From Magnaporthiopsis rhizophila (taxonomy: Eukaryota > Ascomycota > Sordariomycetes > Magnaporthales > Magnaporthaceae): 38,169 nucleotides of DNA. The stretch is taken from the NCBI GenBank assembly GCA_003049465.1, contig PYSS01000192.1:1-38169 (forward strand). The letters run 5' to 3'. Both the position numbers and the translations under genes were made by a program. The notes beneath the pieces are model-generated. The model searched no databases. It was not told the origin of the DNA and saw nothing but the letters and a program-made list of their open reading frames with translations. Positions 1 through 11,200 of the stretch are shown in pieces; position 1 is the first letter of the stretch; every line of letters begins with the position of its first letter.

Positions 1-776
1 CCCCCTAGCTTCCTTTGGCCCGCTTGCGTTCTTTTGTGCTTTGTGTGTAGATTCCTCTTTTTATTATTGTTTGTCGTCCGCGTGCCCGCCGCTCGCCTTG
101 GGCAGCAGCCTCATCTTCCTCACCGGTCCATTCGACGCTGCGCCCCTCCCCAGCTCACCTCTTCAGAAAACTCGAGCAAGGTTGGGGTTGCCCTGTCACT
201 GCTGCGTTGCCGGCCGCACTAGCAGGACTCTGAATATCAGACGGACCGGTGGGACCCGCCCGTCCGCCCGCCACACACTCTTCTCTTCTCCCACCAACTC
301 ATTGCTGCACCCTCGGCCGCTCTCGGTCGCCCCTCGGAAGCGTGCAGTGCAGAGCCGTTATTAGTGTGAGCGGGTTGCTACTCTGGTCCCAAAAAAAAGT
401 CAAAAGGACCTCTCTCCTGGTCTCCGCTGCGGCGGGGGCATGTGCTTTTCAGCATCGCAGTCCGAGACCCAAACACCAAACGAGAGAGCCAACACCCCTC
501 AGTTCACCTCCGCCGCCACCGCACTCACCGGTCGTTTTCAGCCAGTTCCTCCGAGAGACACCCTCCAACCCCGCGGCGAGAATGCCACCTTACCCGTGCA
601 ATACAACAGCCGGCAGCCTCCTGGGACGATGGTGAGCTCTGCTTGAAGCATCCCCTCCATCAGAGGAGCTGCGAAGCACCAGGAATGAGGATCCCATCGC
701 AGCAGCACGACGAGCTGCGTAGCATCATCCCTTTGCTGTGAAGCGCTCCTTGTTCGGAAGGTCGGTCCGCTCCAGT
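1..776 (+). promoter_or_regulatory. 5' region and probable leader of the LST4-like gene
   Basis: No convincing gene is visible here. The stretch is pyrimidine-rich and contains several short upstream ATG frames, for example one beginning at 440 and ending at 646. An ATG directly followed by a GTGAGC splice-donor-like sequence lies near 629-637, so a 5'-UTR intron or upstream ORFs are possible. Transcript data would be needed to choose between them. Confidence 0.4.
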
Positions 777-3700
777 ATGCTGGGAAAGCTTTTCAACCTG
801 ACGGCTGGCGCTGCCGGCGATGCCTCCCCGTCCGCTTACGGCCCGGGATCGTCTTCGCCATCTAAACACATATTGTCCCTCGAGTCGGTGCAGGAGGACA
901 TGCACACACGCAACCTGCTGTTCCCCGACGCCGAGTCTCTGTACCGACACCGCAACGATCAGGTCTTCCCCCTGTCCGCCGGCCCTCACACGCCATCCGC
1001 CTCCGCCACCAACTCGTTCGACTACGACAGTGATGTCGACATAGACCCTCGGGATGTCCGCATACTCATCATGCAGGACGCCCTGAGCTCTATGCATGCT
1101 GCTCTCATATACGACAGCCAGGCCCCTCCACCGCCCACCTCACCTCCAGCCGACCGCCCTTCCACCGTGGCCGGCTTTGCCTCCAACGACCCCAGGCGCC
1201 AGCCCGTGTCGCCCCGCAAGACGAGCGTGGGCCAGGCTTCGCGTCCCCTCGTCATCCAGCAAGATGGCCAGCAGCAGCAGCAGTCGCAGCCACGCCAGGG
1301 CGCGTTCGATCGCCGGGCCTCGATGCAGGGCCGGCCGCAGCCGCGTATCGAATCCGATTCCCAACGCGCCCACCGCGAGTACGTCGATGAGCTCAACGTG
1401 TTTTCCAGCTGCATCTTCGGCAACTCGGAGCTCATGGCCTACAAGGGGACCTCGACCAAGGTCCACGTCGTGCCGTCGGACCCCCGCAGCGACTTCATGT
1501 CCTCCACATTCGGAGACGGCAGAGGCTCGCTGGGCCGGGGCAGCGGGCGCTCCAGCAAGCTATCGCAGTCTTTTTCCTCCGAGACGGTGGGGGACTTTAT
1601 GCCCCAGATGTCCGCAGCAGCACCGCAGCGCTTCTCGCAGCGCAAGAAGGTGCTCATCACTCGGCTCTTCCCCGTGACCCTGCCCAACGTGGAGGAGACG
1701 GTCACCCAAAACTTTGCAACGCCGCACAGTCGCTTCTCAGAGGACAGCACCGGGTTCCCGTTCCCACAGCACACCGGAGACGACGGGAAGCCCAAGAAAA
1801 AGTTGCAGCCGAAGCAGAAGCGCACTCCAATGTATGCCGTGGCCCTGATCATCAACCTCCCTCAGGGAGCCTCGCAGTCCGGCCAGAACAACATATCGGC
1901 CTCTCGGCAGATCTTCCGAGGGTCGGGCTCGTACAATGAGCACGACTCGTTTCCGTCTTCGTTTGGGTCCTCCCGCCGGTCGGGATGGACAATGGTAGGC
2001 CAGGGCATGGCGGCGGATGCGGTGGAACCGTCGTACGTGGCCGATATAGAGGACCGCATCGACCCCATCACACAGCACTGGGACGTTATCATGCGGACCC
2101 TGACGCACCTACAATCGGTCGTTGCAACCAAGCTGTACGGCATGCTCAGGCAGCTCGACCTTGCATCCCCAGATCACGCACCCTCGGCTGCGGCCACGCA
2201 GGTCTCGCGGCAGCCCTCGCTGTCGCGACGCAGGAGCGATGATGGGCCGGCCAGCAAACTCCAAAAGACCAACGCCAAGGTCTTGGCACTACTACAGCAC
2301 TGCTTGATGGAGGACCAAGACGTCCAGAATGAGGTCGATCTCGCCAAGGCACGCATCGTCTCCGGGCTGCGTGCCACGCGCGTCACCACAGGCCAGAACC
2401 GTTGGGGCATCTGGCGTGAGGAGGCCAGGTGGGTGGCCAGGTGGGCTGGCGGGAAAGAGCACGGTTTCTTCTTCTACAACCTCCTGACGGGCTACCTGGC
2501 AACCCACACGGACTGGCTCCAGGCCCTGGGGCCGTCGTACTACCGCAAACGACACCTCCACCAAGTGAGGGCCCGGGGCGAGGAGGACATGGCGCTTCCT
2601 GCGCGCACCGTGATTGTGTCCACTGACAAGATGGTCGCCCGGAGGCTGATCTTTCTGCTCGCCGCTTTTCTGCCCACCAACCAGCAGGTGGCCACGAACC
2701 TGCGGCCACATCGCCCAAGCACCTCGGCAGCCTCGTTTGGCGGTGCCTTCTCGCACTCGCCGCCCTCGTACGTCGTGCCGATCCCAAAGGAGGAATCGCT
2801 TCGACGCAAGATAAACCGCCGGGCCGCCCCGAGGAGAGCATCCCACTCGCGTACAACCAGCCTCCAGAGCCAGGCCGGCCGCGGCGGCGCAGGAGGAGGG
2901 GTGCCTGCCCAGCTGGCCCACCTCAGCATGGACCGTGGTGGCCACGAGCGGAGGTCGTCAGATGCGATATCTATCCGAACCACGCAGCTGCCCATGCCGT
3001 CCAGCGACTCGCATACGAGAAAGAGCAGCGCGGCGACGGCCGCAACCATCGCTCCCGAGGCCACCATCCCCCATTTTTCTACCTTGCAGACGCAACAGTC
3101 GCTCCCTCGACGCCGTCCAGGAAGTGCCAACAGCGTCGCTGCTGACGACCTCAAGCGCACCCTGCAGCGCGGTGATAGCAGCGGCCTGGGTCAAGGCGTT
3201 GGCAGCAACGGTGGCGTCCCTGGCATTGGCGATAACCGTCCGAGCTCGAGCACATGGGGCGTCCTGGCCGGCTTGTGGAGCGCCAGGCGCCGTGAGTCTC
3301 GTGGATCTACCGATATGTCTTCGCCGGTATCGTCGACGCCCATGTCGCCTACCAAGGCGGCGTTCCGGCCCCAACAGGAGTCGCCGAGATACTCTGCCAG
3401 AACCTCGACCGAGAGCAGAGTGACCAGGACAGTGATCCCCAGAGACGGAGTCCCCTCGGCGGGTAACGATGGGGCGCGCGCGCCGTCAGAGGACCGGGCT
3501 GCTGCCAAGGTGGCGGAGCCGCGGTCCCCTGTTGGCGATTCCCCCCTGAGCCCTCGCGTCCCTCGACTAGCACGCCTCGCCACAGAAGAGCATCCCTCTT
3601 TCACGCCGCCACCAAGGTCGAGCGCAACTTTTGCAAGGTTGCCGGATCCGGCCGGCGCGTTCGAGTCGCCTGTCAAGACGTCCATCAACGCCGACGATGG

Positions 3701-4679
3701 CGTCATTGACGTTGACGTCCCTTTTCCCGATTACATCACCTCATTTGAGACGGCAGTCAGCTCGCCGTCTAGCAGTGGCTACCTTTCGACTCCTGGCGGC
3801 AGCGGCTTGGAGCTGTTTGAGCACTCAAGCCGCCTAGCGGCCGACGGCGACCTCCCCTTTAACGTAGCGGGATGGCTTCAACACTACCACCCGGACTTCA
3901 TCCTGCAGGCGGTGCCGCCGCAGGTCGGCCTTGAGGAGCAGATCAAGGCATCACTGCGAGCGGAGCCGTCACCTCCCCTGCCAGTGTCGTCACATTCCTT
4001 GTCTCTGGAGCCACAGCAGGAGCGATGGGTAGACGTTAGCAGCGTCATCGTCGCCGACACCACCACGCTCAGCATCAAGCGAATCCGGTACCGGCGGCTG
4101 GTGAAGCCCAAGCCGCCGCCGCCTGAGCTTGGGGGCCCTGGCTCGCTCATCTCGGCATCATCGGTCTACACTCACGGCTCGGCTGCGGCGCTGCTCACGC
4201 CGGCCGTGTCGCCGTACGAGACGACTATAGAGGACAGGTTCGTAGAGGAGCCCATCGTGACGCTCGACGAGGTGCTCGTCGAAGCCGTCGAGCGCGTCGT
4301 CGGTCACGGGGTGGTGGGCGGCGACCAGACGACGACGGGAAGCCGGCGCGGGAACTCGGCGAGCTCGTCCCGGTCGGCGAGCAAGCGACGCGACCGGAGC
4401 AACAGCGAGTCGACCGAGGCGGGCGAGCAGCACGGCCTCGCCCCGCCGGCGACCATCATTCCCAGCATCACCAGTGCCCCTCAGCCGCAGGAGGTGCCGC
4501 GTGCCGAGTGCAAGACGGTGATCCTGTCGGCGCTCGAGGAGGTCGTCAGGGAGGTTGTGGAGAGGCGCGAGAAGGAGTCGCAGGCGGAGACGCGCAGCGA
4601 CGACAACCGCGACACGAGAGAAAACGATCTCAGGCTTGCCGTCAGGGGCTGGCTGGAGAGCGTCGAGATGGGGGAGTGA
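777..4679 (+). CDS. LST4: LST4-like folliculin-interacting protein (FNIP family)
   Basis: This is one uninterrupted frame of 1300 codons from the first in-frame ATG. The frame stays open upstream to 738 but only with a GTG. Segments typical of FNIP proteins occur in order: a longin-like strand with DVRILIMQD near residue 93, the FNIP_N signature with FGNSELMAYKG near 212-222, MYAVALIINLP near 352, DENN-like segments GFFFYNLL near 563 and RRLIFLLAAFLP near 622, and a conserved C-terminal HPDFILQAVPP near 1037. Long Ser/Pro/Gln-rich disordered stretches separate them. Known role of the family: Lst4 pairs with Lst7 (folliculin) as a Rag-GTPase GAP complex at the vacuole that activates TORC1 when amino acids return. 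The family call is firm; the exact start is less certain because of the upstream ATGs. Confidence 0.85.
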   Translation: MLGKLFNLTAGAAGDASPSAYGPGSSSPSKHILSLESVQEDMHTRNLLFPDAESLYRHRNDQVFPLSAGPHTPSASATNSFDYDSDVDIDPRDVRILIMQDALSSMHAALIYDSQAPPPPTSPPADRPSTVAGFASNDPRRQPVSPRKTSVGQASRPLVIQQDGQQQQQSQPRQGAFDRRASMQGRPQPRIESDSQRAHREYVDELNVFSSCIFGNSELMAYKGTSTKVHVVPSDPRSDFMSSTFGDGRGSLGRGSGRSSKLSQSFSSETVGDFMPQMSAAAPQRFSQRKKVLITRLFPVTLPNVEETVTQNFATPHSRFSEDSTGFPFPQHTGDDGKPKKKLQPKQKRTPMYAVALIINLPQGASQSGQNNISASRQIFRGSGSYNEHDSFPSSFGSSRRSGWTMVGQGMAADAVEPSYVADIEDRIDPITQHWDVIMRTLTHLQSVVATKLYGMLRQLDLASPDHAPSAAATQVSRQPSLSRRRSDDGPASKLQKTNAKVLALLQHCLMEDQDVQNEVDLAKARIVSGLRATRVTTGQNRWGIWREEARWVARWAGGKEHGFFFYNLLTGYLATHTDWLQALGPSYYRKRHLHQVRARGEEDMALPARTVIVSTDKMVARRLIFLLAAFLPTNQQVATNLRPHRPSTSAASFGGAFSHSPPSYVVPIPKEESLRRKINRRAAPRRASHSRTTSLQSQAGRGGAGGGVPAQLAHLSMDRGGHERRSSDAISIRTTQLPMPSSDSHTRKSSAATAATIAPEATIPHFSTLQTQQSLPRRRPGSANSVAADDLKRTLQRGDSSGLGQGVGSNGGVPGIGDNRPSSSTWGVLAGLWSARRRESRGSTDMSSPVSSTPMSPTKAAFRPQQESPRYSARTSTESRVTRTVIPRDGVPSAGNDGARAPSEDRAAAKVAEPRSPVGDSPLSPRVPRLARLATEEHPSFTPPPRSSATFARLPDPAGAFESPVKTSINADDGVIDVDVPFPDYITSFETAVSSPSSSGYLSTPGGSGLELFEHSSRLAADGDLPFNVAGWLQHYHPDFILQAVPPQVGLEEQIKASLRAEPSPPLPVSSHSLSLEPQQERWVDVSSVIVADTTTLSIKRIRYRRLVKPKPPPPELGGPGSLISASSVYTHGSAAALLTPAVSPYETTIEDRFVEEPIVTLDEVLVEAVERVVGHGVVGGDQTTTGSRRGNSASSSRSASKRRDRSNSESTEAGEQHGLAPPATIIPSITSAPQPQEVPRAECKTVILSALEEVVREVVERREKESQAETRSDDNRDTRENDLRLAVRGWLESVEMGE

Positions 4680-5580
4680 TTCGGAGACGATTCTTGGTCA
4701 TGTTGGTTCTCTTGTTTAGCCAATATGCTTTTAGGTTGGCCGACCGTCATTCATTGACGTGTGGTCATCGCCAGCGAACGCACTTCTTTCCTTTCTGTCC
4801 TATCTATCATGCCTGTCGGGCCATGCCGCTCTTCCCCTATCCACCGATTCCTGGAATCTCGGGAGGGCATTTGTACAAAACATGATAGTTCTTGTTTTCG
4901 TTATCTCATAAAGCACTGAAGCAGGCGCTCTTTTTTGAATGGCACTATACCCTCTACAAGCTATTCAGACTTCCTCTTTTTTCCTTTTTGTTTATTTTTT
5001 CCTCCATGCTGAGCCAGAACATTCCGGGACGTTACCACGAAGTTGTTTTTTTTTTTTTTTTTTTAAGAGACGATCTATTTCAATATAAAAGACGCTTTGT
5101 CGTCGACTACATCTGCCAACGTGTAATAAAGCGTGTTAAATTTTGCTAGATGTTTCTGTGTGTTTTAATATACTCTGCTTTGGGCCATTTATATCCATCT
5201 TGCTATTGGCGTGGTTTTCTTTCGATCAGCCTTCTGGCTTGCGAGTCTGATGCATGTCTGGGCGAGTCCTTTGTATCAGACTTGTTCCGGACACTTTACG
5301 CGCTTTCCTCTCCTTCTCTTTCCTTCTTTTTTCTTCCGATGTTCGACTGTTCAGGGGACGGAACTCTCTCGAACATCAGATGAAGGCTGGTGGTTAACAC
5401 AGCAACCAGCGCTGCCATTGTGCGTTTGCTCCCCGCGTTGCATCTCTCCGTTTGTTGTGTTTTTATTTATTTTCCTCTTTCCGCACTTTCCCAGCGCGGC
5501 TTTTCGACCTGCATTACAACCCATCTTCCGGGAGAACGAAAAAGTATCCGCCATCCGTCTGTCAGTCCATCCTATCCGAT

Positions 5581-5617
<37 letters not shown>
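4680..5617. other. Intergenic: LST4 3' end and upstream region of Gag-like gene
   Basis: No gene is seen. The stretch holds a T19 run at 5046-5064, an AATAAA at 5125-5130 that could serve as a distal polyadenylation signal, and a (CA)16 microsatellite at 5583-5614 running up to the next start codon. Confidence 0.5.
5583..5614 (+). repeat. (CA)16 dinucleotide microsatellite
   Basis: Thirty-two bases of perfect CA repeat end 3 nt before the ATG at 5618. The junction reads CACAG/GTATG, so the tract could also act as the polypyrimidine-poor tail of a splice acceptor, but no upstream exon is evident. Confidence 0.95.
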
Positions 5618-6508
5618 ATGACAGCCAAAGCGACCACAGCGGCCGCAGACCTCCCCGTGTACACAATAGACGAGCTCCTAAATCTGCGGCAAGAGAAGTC
5701 GTCAAGCCCACTGCCATCAACCATTGGCGCAATGACCAGCGACTCATCTTCCTCGTCCTCAGACGATGGATCCGAGGCGCCATTTCACGAAGCGAAGAAG
5801 ACGCTCGTCACCACACCATACAGCCAGCTCGACAGCCTCTACCACGACTTCCTGTCCGCCCGGGCCGAGGACTTTGGCGGCGACCTCGAGAAGTACACGG
5901 ACCGTCTCGTCTCCATCCGGGCGCGGCTGGCCATCGCGGGGGAGGAGATTCCCGACCACCTGTTTCTCAAGAAGGTCGAGCTGGGCGCGCGCGCCACGCA
6001 CTCGCTCACCGTCAAACTCGCGCTCTCCATCTGCAACAAGAACCGGAACAAGACGTCGGACGACTTCGTCCGCAACCTCCTGTCCGTGCACAGGCTCCTT
6101 GAGGCCGACGGCGGCATCCCCGGCCCCGGTCCGTCCATGGCGGCCAAGATGATGACATCAACAACGGGCAGCGGCAGTGGCAGCAGCTCCCTCAAGGAAT
6201 ACAAGAACTTCCACGTGGCGTGCGGAAAGTTCCACACGGGCGGTGACGACAAGTGCTGGCTGCTCAAGGGCGGCGACAAGTCGACGCCCCATCCCAACTT
6301 GCACGCCCTGTGCGGTAAAGTCCACGCCGGCGGCGACGACAAGTGCTGGATCCTCCACCCGGAGCTGAAGCCCCCTTCCAAGTGGACCGGCGGTGGTGGC
6401 AAGAATAAGTCGACGACGACGGCCGAGTCGTCGCAGTCCCCCGTCCGCGGAGGAGAAGGCGCCGCCGACAAGCCTGTTGTTCTGCGCGTCGACTACAGGG
6501 TCCTCTAG
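5618..6508 (+). CDS. Gag-like protein with two tandem zinc-knuckle-like motifs
   Basis: The protein is 296 aa, from the first in-frame ATG; the frame is open upstream but only through the CA repeat. Residues about 66-150 resemble the UBN2/copia-type Gag region, including an YTDRLVSIRARLAIAGEEIP stretch. Near residues 200-250 two copies of H-x2-C-G-K-x-H-x(A/T)GGDDKCW occur about 35 residues apart, the second followed by LHPELKPP, as in Gag zinc knuckles of fungal copia elements. The usual first Cys of the CCHC knuckle is His in both copies. No protease, integrase or reverse transcriptase follows, and I see no long terminal repeats. This fits a stand-alone or domesticated Gag, or an eroded element. 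A cellular RNA-binding protein is the alternative. Function unknown. Confidence 0.6.
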   Translation: MTAKATTAAADLPVYTIDELLNLRQEKSSSPLPSTIGAMTSDSSSSSSDDGSEAPFHEAKKTLVTTPYSQLDSLYHDFLSARAEDFGGDLEKYTDRLVSIRARLAIAGEEIPDHLFLKKVELGARATHSLTVKLALSICNKNRNKTSDDFVRNLLSVHRLLEADGGIPGPGPSMAAKMMTSTTGSGSGSSSLKEYKNFHVACGKFHTGGDDKCWLLKGGDKSTPHPNLHALCGKVHAGGDDKCWILHPELKPPSKWTGGGGKNKSTTTAESSQSPVRGGEGAADKPVVLRVDYRVL

Positions 6509-6921
6509 ACAATGCTGGGGCTCTCTGGATAGCTGGCGTCTTGACGAACAGCGGCTTCTTTTCTAACATTGCGGACGGAGAACACACCCCTGCCCGGGAA
6601 GGGGGGGTTGCTCCGTCATGGCCCGCTCGGAGATGACGACACCAAACTTGATCCGGCAACAGTAGGTGGGATATACGAACTTTGTTTGGGGATGGGAAAG
6701 GGAAAATATCACTCTGAAAAGGTAAATGCCTGGCGACAAACGGTAAACGGTAACACCTGGCCGGGGTTTGTTGGTCTTTTTTTTTTTTTTTTTTTTTCCT
6801 TTCCATAATGGATGGGTTGGTGGATGATGACTGGATGAATTAATTCATCTGGACTGTGTATAGAGTTATACAGAGACTTCCCATCAATTCACGCCCTGTT
6901 TCCCCATGTCGGTCACACCGC
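6509..6921. other. Convergent intergenic spacer
   Basis: This spacer lies between the Gag-like gene (+) and the DUF427 gene (-). It contains a T21 run at 6777-6797. I see no ORF continuing the Gag-like frame and no sign of pol-type domains. Confidence 0.5.
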
Positions 6922-7423
6922 TCAACCGACCGTCGTCGTGATGTTGACCTTGGTCTTGTCTGCGCGCGTTCCGTCGTGCGTGTTGTCAGCACCGCGCCAC
7001 AACGTCCACGGAAACGATGAAACGAGGATCAGGAAGAAATAAAAAGAAAAACCTACAAAAAGCCACATAATCCTTGATGTGCTCAGCCTTGGCCTTGGGC
7101 GTGGGATAGTACCACGCCGCGTTCTCCAGCGTCTTGTCTATTTGGGGCGGTGGCGCGGTCCGTCAGATCTTTTCTACATCACACGGCTGCCCGGGAGAGG
7201 GAGAGAGGGAAAAGAAAGGGAAAAACGAACCTCCGACGGTAATGTTATAGTAGCTCGCCTCCCCCTTCCACCCGCAAGTGGTGTGCAGCCCCGTCGGGCC
7301 CGAGACCAGGTCGCGGTTGACGGCACCGGGCGGGAAGTAGACGTTGCCCTCGACCTCCTCCCACTCGGTCGCCTCGGCGATGGTCTTGCCGTCTACCGAC
7401 GCGATGGCCTTGCCGCTGACCAT
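6922..7423 (-). CDS. DUF427 domain protein, three exons
   Basis: The gene is complement(join(6922..6959,7057..7137,7231..7423)), 103 aa. Splice sites are GTTCGT/TAG and GTAGGT/CAG, and codons are split cleanly at both junctions, giving ITVG-DKTLENAAWYYP and DYVAFY-KTKVNITTTVG. The start has a good fungal context (CAAAATGG). The TEWEEVEGNVYFPPGAV, HTTCGWKG, YYNI and ENAAWYYPxPK elements are the hallmark of the DUF427 (NTP_transf_9) fold. The protein is about the usual length for single-domain fungal members. Biochemical function is not established for this family, so none is given here. A frame that ignores the first splice gives a shorter protein ending in low-complexity residues and lacks the conserved C-terminal half. 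Confidence 0.88.
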
Positions 7424-8238
7424 TTTGTTTTTTTGTTTTTTTTTCTCTAGACGTAGTTATGCCTTGCCGATTGTGTGTAGGTTGTGGGCAAAGGAAGATA
7501 GATGCTTGTACAAGAGAAGAGCGTAGGTGAAGCTCGCTGGTATTCAGCGCCCGTTCAATGGGTTTAAATATAGTAATCTTTCGCTGTGACCTATTATTAA
7601 TGCCTTGTGCAGGTAAAAGCCGGCTAACTGGATTCCGTCAATGTTGCCCATGATTCCACATGCATCAAGCCAACCAAAACGGCGCATACCTCATCCCGTA
7701 AGCACTTCCCCGCGCGGGGCTGGAAGCTTCCACGAGCTAACCTCACGCCCTCTCCCTATCCATCTTCATTCATGGCGTCATCAGCCCTGCCGACAGGGCT
7801 GCATCTAGAGACATCCATGGCATGCACCATCCGCGTGAAAGTCTTCTGTATACCAGTGACCCATAATCACAGCTATACAGGTGTACATCTCCAAGCTTTA
7901 GTCTATTATCAAGGAAGCTACCCTAGGCTCAACTTCCGGATGGGTTGCTACACAGCGACTTCTTTCCAGGTTGGACGGATAGGGCTACCGGTGCGGCAAT
8001 GAGACAAGCCAGCATCCAAACTTATATGTAGGTGGGGTATTCTATCAAAACAGGACGGCCTTCCCTTCGTGCCATCTACTAGCCCGACCGGCCGAGACTC
8101 TCATATGCAATGCCGTCTAAATGTTGGGTAAAAGTTCCTCGCTAATGCATGAGAAAAAAAAAAAAAAATGGAACAGGAGAGAGGTGGAAAGAAAAGGAAA
8201 ACAGGAAAATAACAACAACAAAAAGCAAAAGCCCGTCA
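7424..8238. promoter_or_regulatory. DUF427 upstream region and CSC1-like 3' flank
   Basis: This is the promoter side of the DUF427 gene (-) and the 3' flank of the channel gene (-). Only a short unconvincing frame (7772-8002, +) and an A15 run at 8154-8168 are seen. Confidence 0.4.
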
Positions 8239-11200
8239 TTACAAGTTGATAATCTCAATTTCGGAAAAGTCTGGCGGAGCCCGGCCGTAGACGACCCGGA
8301 CCTTGGAGTCGAGAGCGGTGCCCTCGTTGCTCATCCAGATGTACTCGCTAAAGGCCTGGGTGCGACGGATCTCATCGTCCGACACGCCGAGATCATCCCG
8401 CGGGATCCAGACTACGGGTCTCCGCGCCCGCAGCGCTTCGTGCTTGAACGCCTCTCGCACCAGCTCGTCACGCTCGTCTGGCGTCAGGTCCTCGATGTCG
8501 TCGTGGTACCCGCCATAGAGCGCCTCTCCCATGGCCCGTTGCGCCTCAAGGTCCTTGAGTCGCCGTTCTCGTCTGTATTTGGTGGCCGTCTTGATTTCCT
8601 TCTCCGCCCTGCCGATGGTTGCGTGGTGGATCTGCTTGCCTCCGCGCACAGCCCACGTCCCAGCCTGGCGCACGCCCGCGACGGGGTTGAACCCACCGCT
8701 CTTGCCACCGCCGCTGGTGGCAGCTCGCGCACCCGACAGTCTCTTGAGCTCTATTTCCTCCTTGGATACGGCGCCGTCATGCCCACGAAGCAGGCCGGCC
8801 TCGTCTACATCCGTATCCTCGTCCTCAGGTATGAGTCCAAGCCGGCGGTCCTGGGCCCGCTGGAAGGCCTCGTCACGCAGCACCGCTTCGTCCTCAAACG
8901 TGATGGGGAGGTAGCGGAACAGTGGGGAAAACGACAGGTTGAGGAGCAGTTGGTAGAAGGCAGTGCACAGAAGCACCACAACCATGATGACACCTTGTCT
9001 GAAGTTGACGCGAGCCCTCTCCGGCGGCGGGCCCTCCTGGAGGAAGAAGAGACCGATGAGGGCCAGCTCCATGACGTAGAGGCCCGTAAAGAGCTGGTTG
9101 ATGGCCGTGGGGAAGAGCACGCCGCCCGTGTCGGTCTTGAAGCGGTTGACGTAGACCATGTTGTGTCGATGGGCCAGCCACAGAAGCGAGAAGGTGACGA
9201 CGGCGAAGATGCTGATTATGGGCGTGATGACGGCGTAGATCAGGGCAATGCAGGCGAAGTTGGTGTAGATCGGGAAGAGCGTACCCCACTTAACATCGGG
9301 CAGCATCACCTGCCGCGACCACTTGCTGCGTGCCGTGCTGTCGAGGATGCGCGCGATCACGTACCACACGATCAGGGTGCCGATCTGCAGCAGCGTGCCC
9401 GAGCTGGTCGACAGCGCCTGCAGGATCATGTACGAGAAGAAGTAGTTGGCCGACTTGGGGATCTTTTCGGCAAACAGGTTCGGCACCGAGTCCACGTTGA
9501 AGTTGGACGTCAGCAGACCGCTCAGCTCGACGGCCGACTGCGACAGCGCGATGACCAGGAAGATCTGGACGAACAGGAACGTGAAGTAGTACCGCTGCAC
9601 GTTCTCCGACTTTTGCGCATTCGTCTTGACCCCCTGGAACTCGGCCAGGAAGTTCAGGATGAGGGGCACCAGGATCAGGAGGACGGCGAGGATCACGGCG
9701 GGCAGGACACCGGCAATAGCGGTAACGGCGCGCCGGACGCTGTCGTTGCGCATGATAATCTCGAGCCAGTGGAGCTGAGCGGGGTACGAGTTTATGAGGG
9801 TGTCGACCTGCGAGATCTGCGCCGTGGCGGCGATGGCGGGAGCCCAGAGCAGGATCATGCCGAACACAAGCCCAAGGACGATGCCGGTGCGCAGCCACTC
9901 GGACCAGAAGTTGATGGCCATGTTGTCCCACAGAACGTCCGACGGCGAGATCTCGATGGTGCGGGGTGCCATATGGCGCGGGACGTGGTGCGTGACGCTC
10001 TGGCAGGCCATGTGCGCTGACACCTGGTTGTTGAACTGGATAAACGCCGAAGTCATTAGCGGGTACCTCTCGGGGTGCTTCTGGTCCTCCTCGATCTCCA
10101 TGTTGAGACGCGCGAGCTCGCCGCGGGCCCAGTAGATCGTGTCCACCTTTTTGTTGATCAAGGGCAGGCCCGGGAGCCAGTTGGGGGTCCACTCGAAGTT
10201 GGCCACCCGGTGCGTTGGCCGCGACGATGCCTTCAGCCACTTCTTCCACTCGGCGTCGTCGTCGCGCTTCTCGCTGTACACGAGTTCCGACGCCTCGACG
10301 GGGTAGTCGACTGGGGGCTCGTCGTCACCCCCGACAAACGGGAGCGTCGAGACAAACTTTTTCCACGGGGTCTGCTTCTCGCCTTCCTTCCGCCCCGACG
10401 AGTGTTTGGAGACGAGCGGGAACTCGTCTGCCTCAGCACCCTGAGGAATGGGAGAGGCGTATCCACCCGTCGGAGGCTTCCAGAACTGCCACCAGCGTGT
10501 CTCCTCGGTGATGACCATGCCTTCCAGGGTTGCAACCCGTCTCGTAGTGTTGCCCTTTGCATCGCCGCTAGGCACCACCATGTCGTGCGATGCTACAGAG
10601 GAAGCTGGCGTGTGGCTGCGATATGCAGGCCGTTCCGAGGCGAAAGAGGGCTTCACCTCGTCATTGGCCGTCCTGCGCGGCTGCTCCGTTCCCCAGGTCG
10701 GCGGTCGTGGCGCGCCCGGACCGGCTTCGGTGCCGTCCCCGTAGACGGCGCTAAAGCCTCCCGTCTTCTTGAGTTGCCCGTCAACTCCGTGTTGGATGGT
10801 TTTTGCGCCCCCAACGATCCCATGACCGGCTTTTCCAACCAGACTGACTCCGCCCTTGATCCCATGGCCGACCTTGCTGATGATTGTCCGGCCCCCTGGC
10901 CTCACCTCCCTGGCTCCGTCGTTCTCGTCCAAGCTGTCGCGGTCCGAGCCGTCACCGATCCTGTTCCCGTCGAGTGCGGTGGGAACCTGGGGAGTCTCGC
11001 CGCGGTTTCCGGCGCTAATGCCGCCGCCGGCCTCGGCGCGCAGACGAGCCTCGGCATCCACGGCCTCGTCTTGTTGTTGCTGCTCCTGTTTGGTGGGCCC
11101 GCGGCCCTTTCCGGCCTTGCGCTCCTTCTTGTCGTCGGCCTTTTTTCGCTTGAGCTGTTTGCGCTTGGCGTCGCGGATGAGTTCGGTCTGGGCGCCCTCG

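Noticed and set aside
5390..5617. N-terminal extension of the Gag-like protein through the CA repeat
   Set aside because: The extension has no ATG (it would begin with GTG) and would be a Thr-His repeat. The ATG at 5618 is the first in frame.
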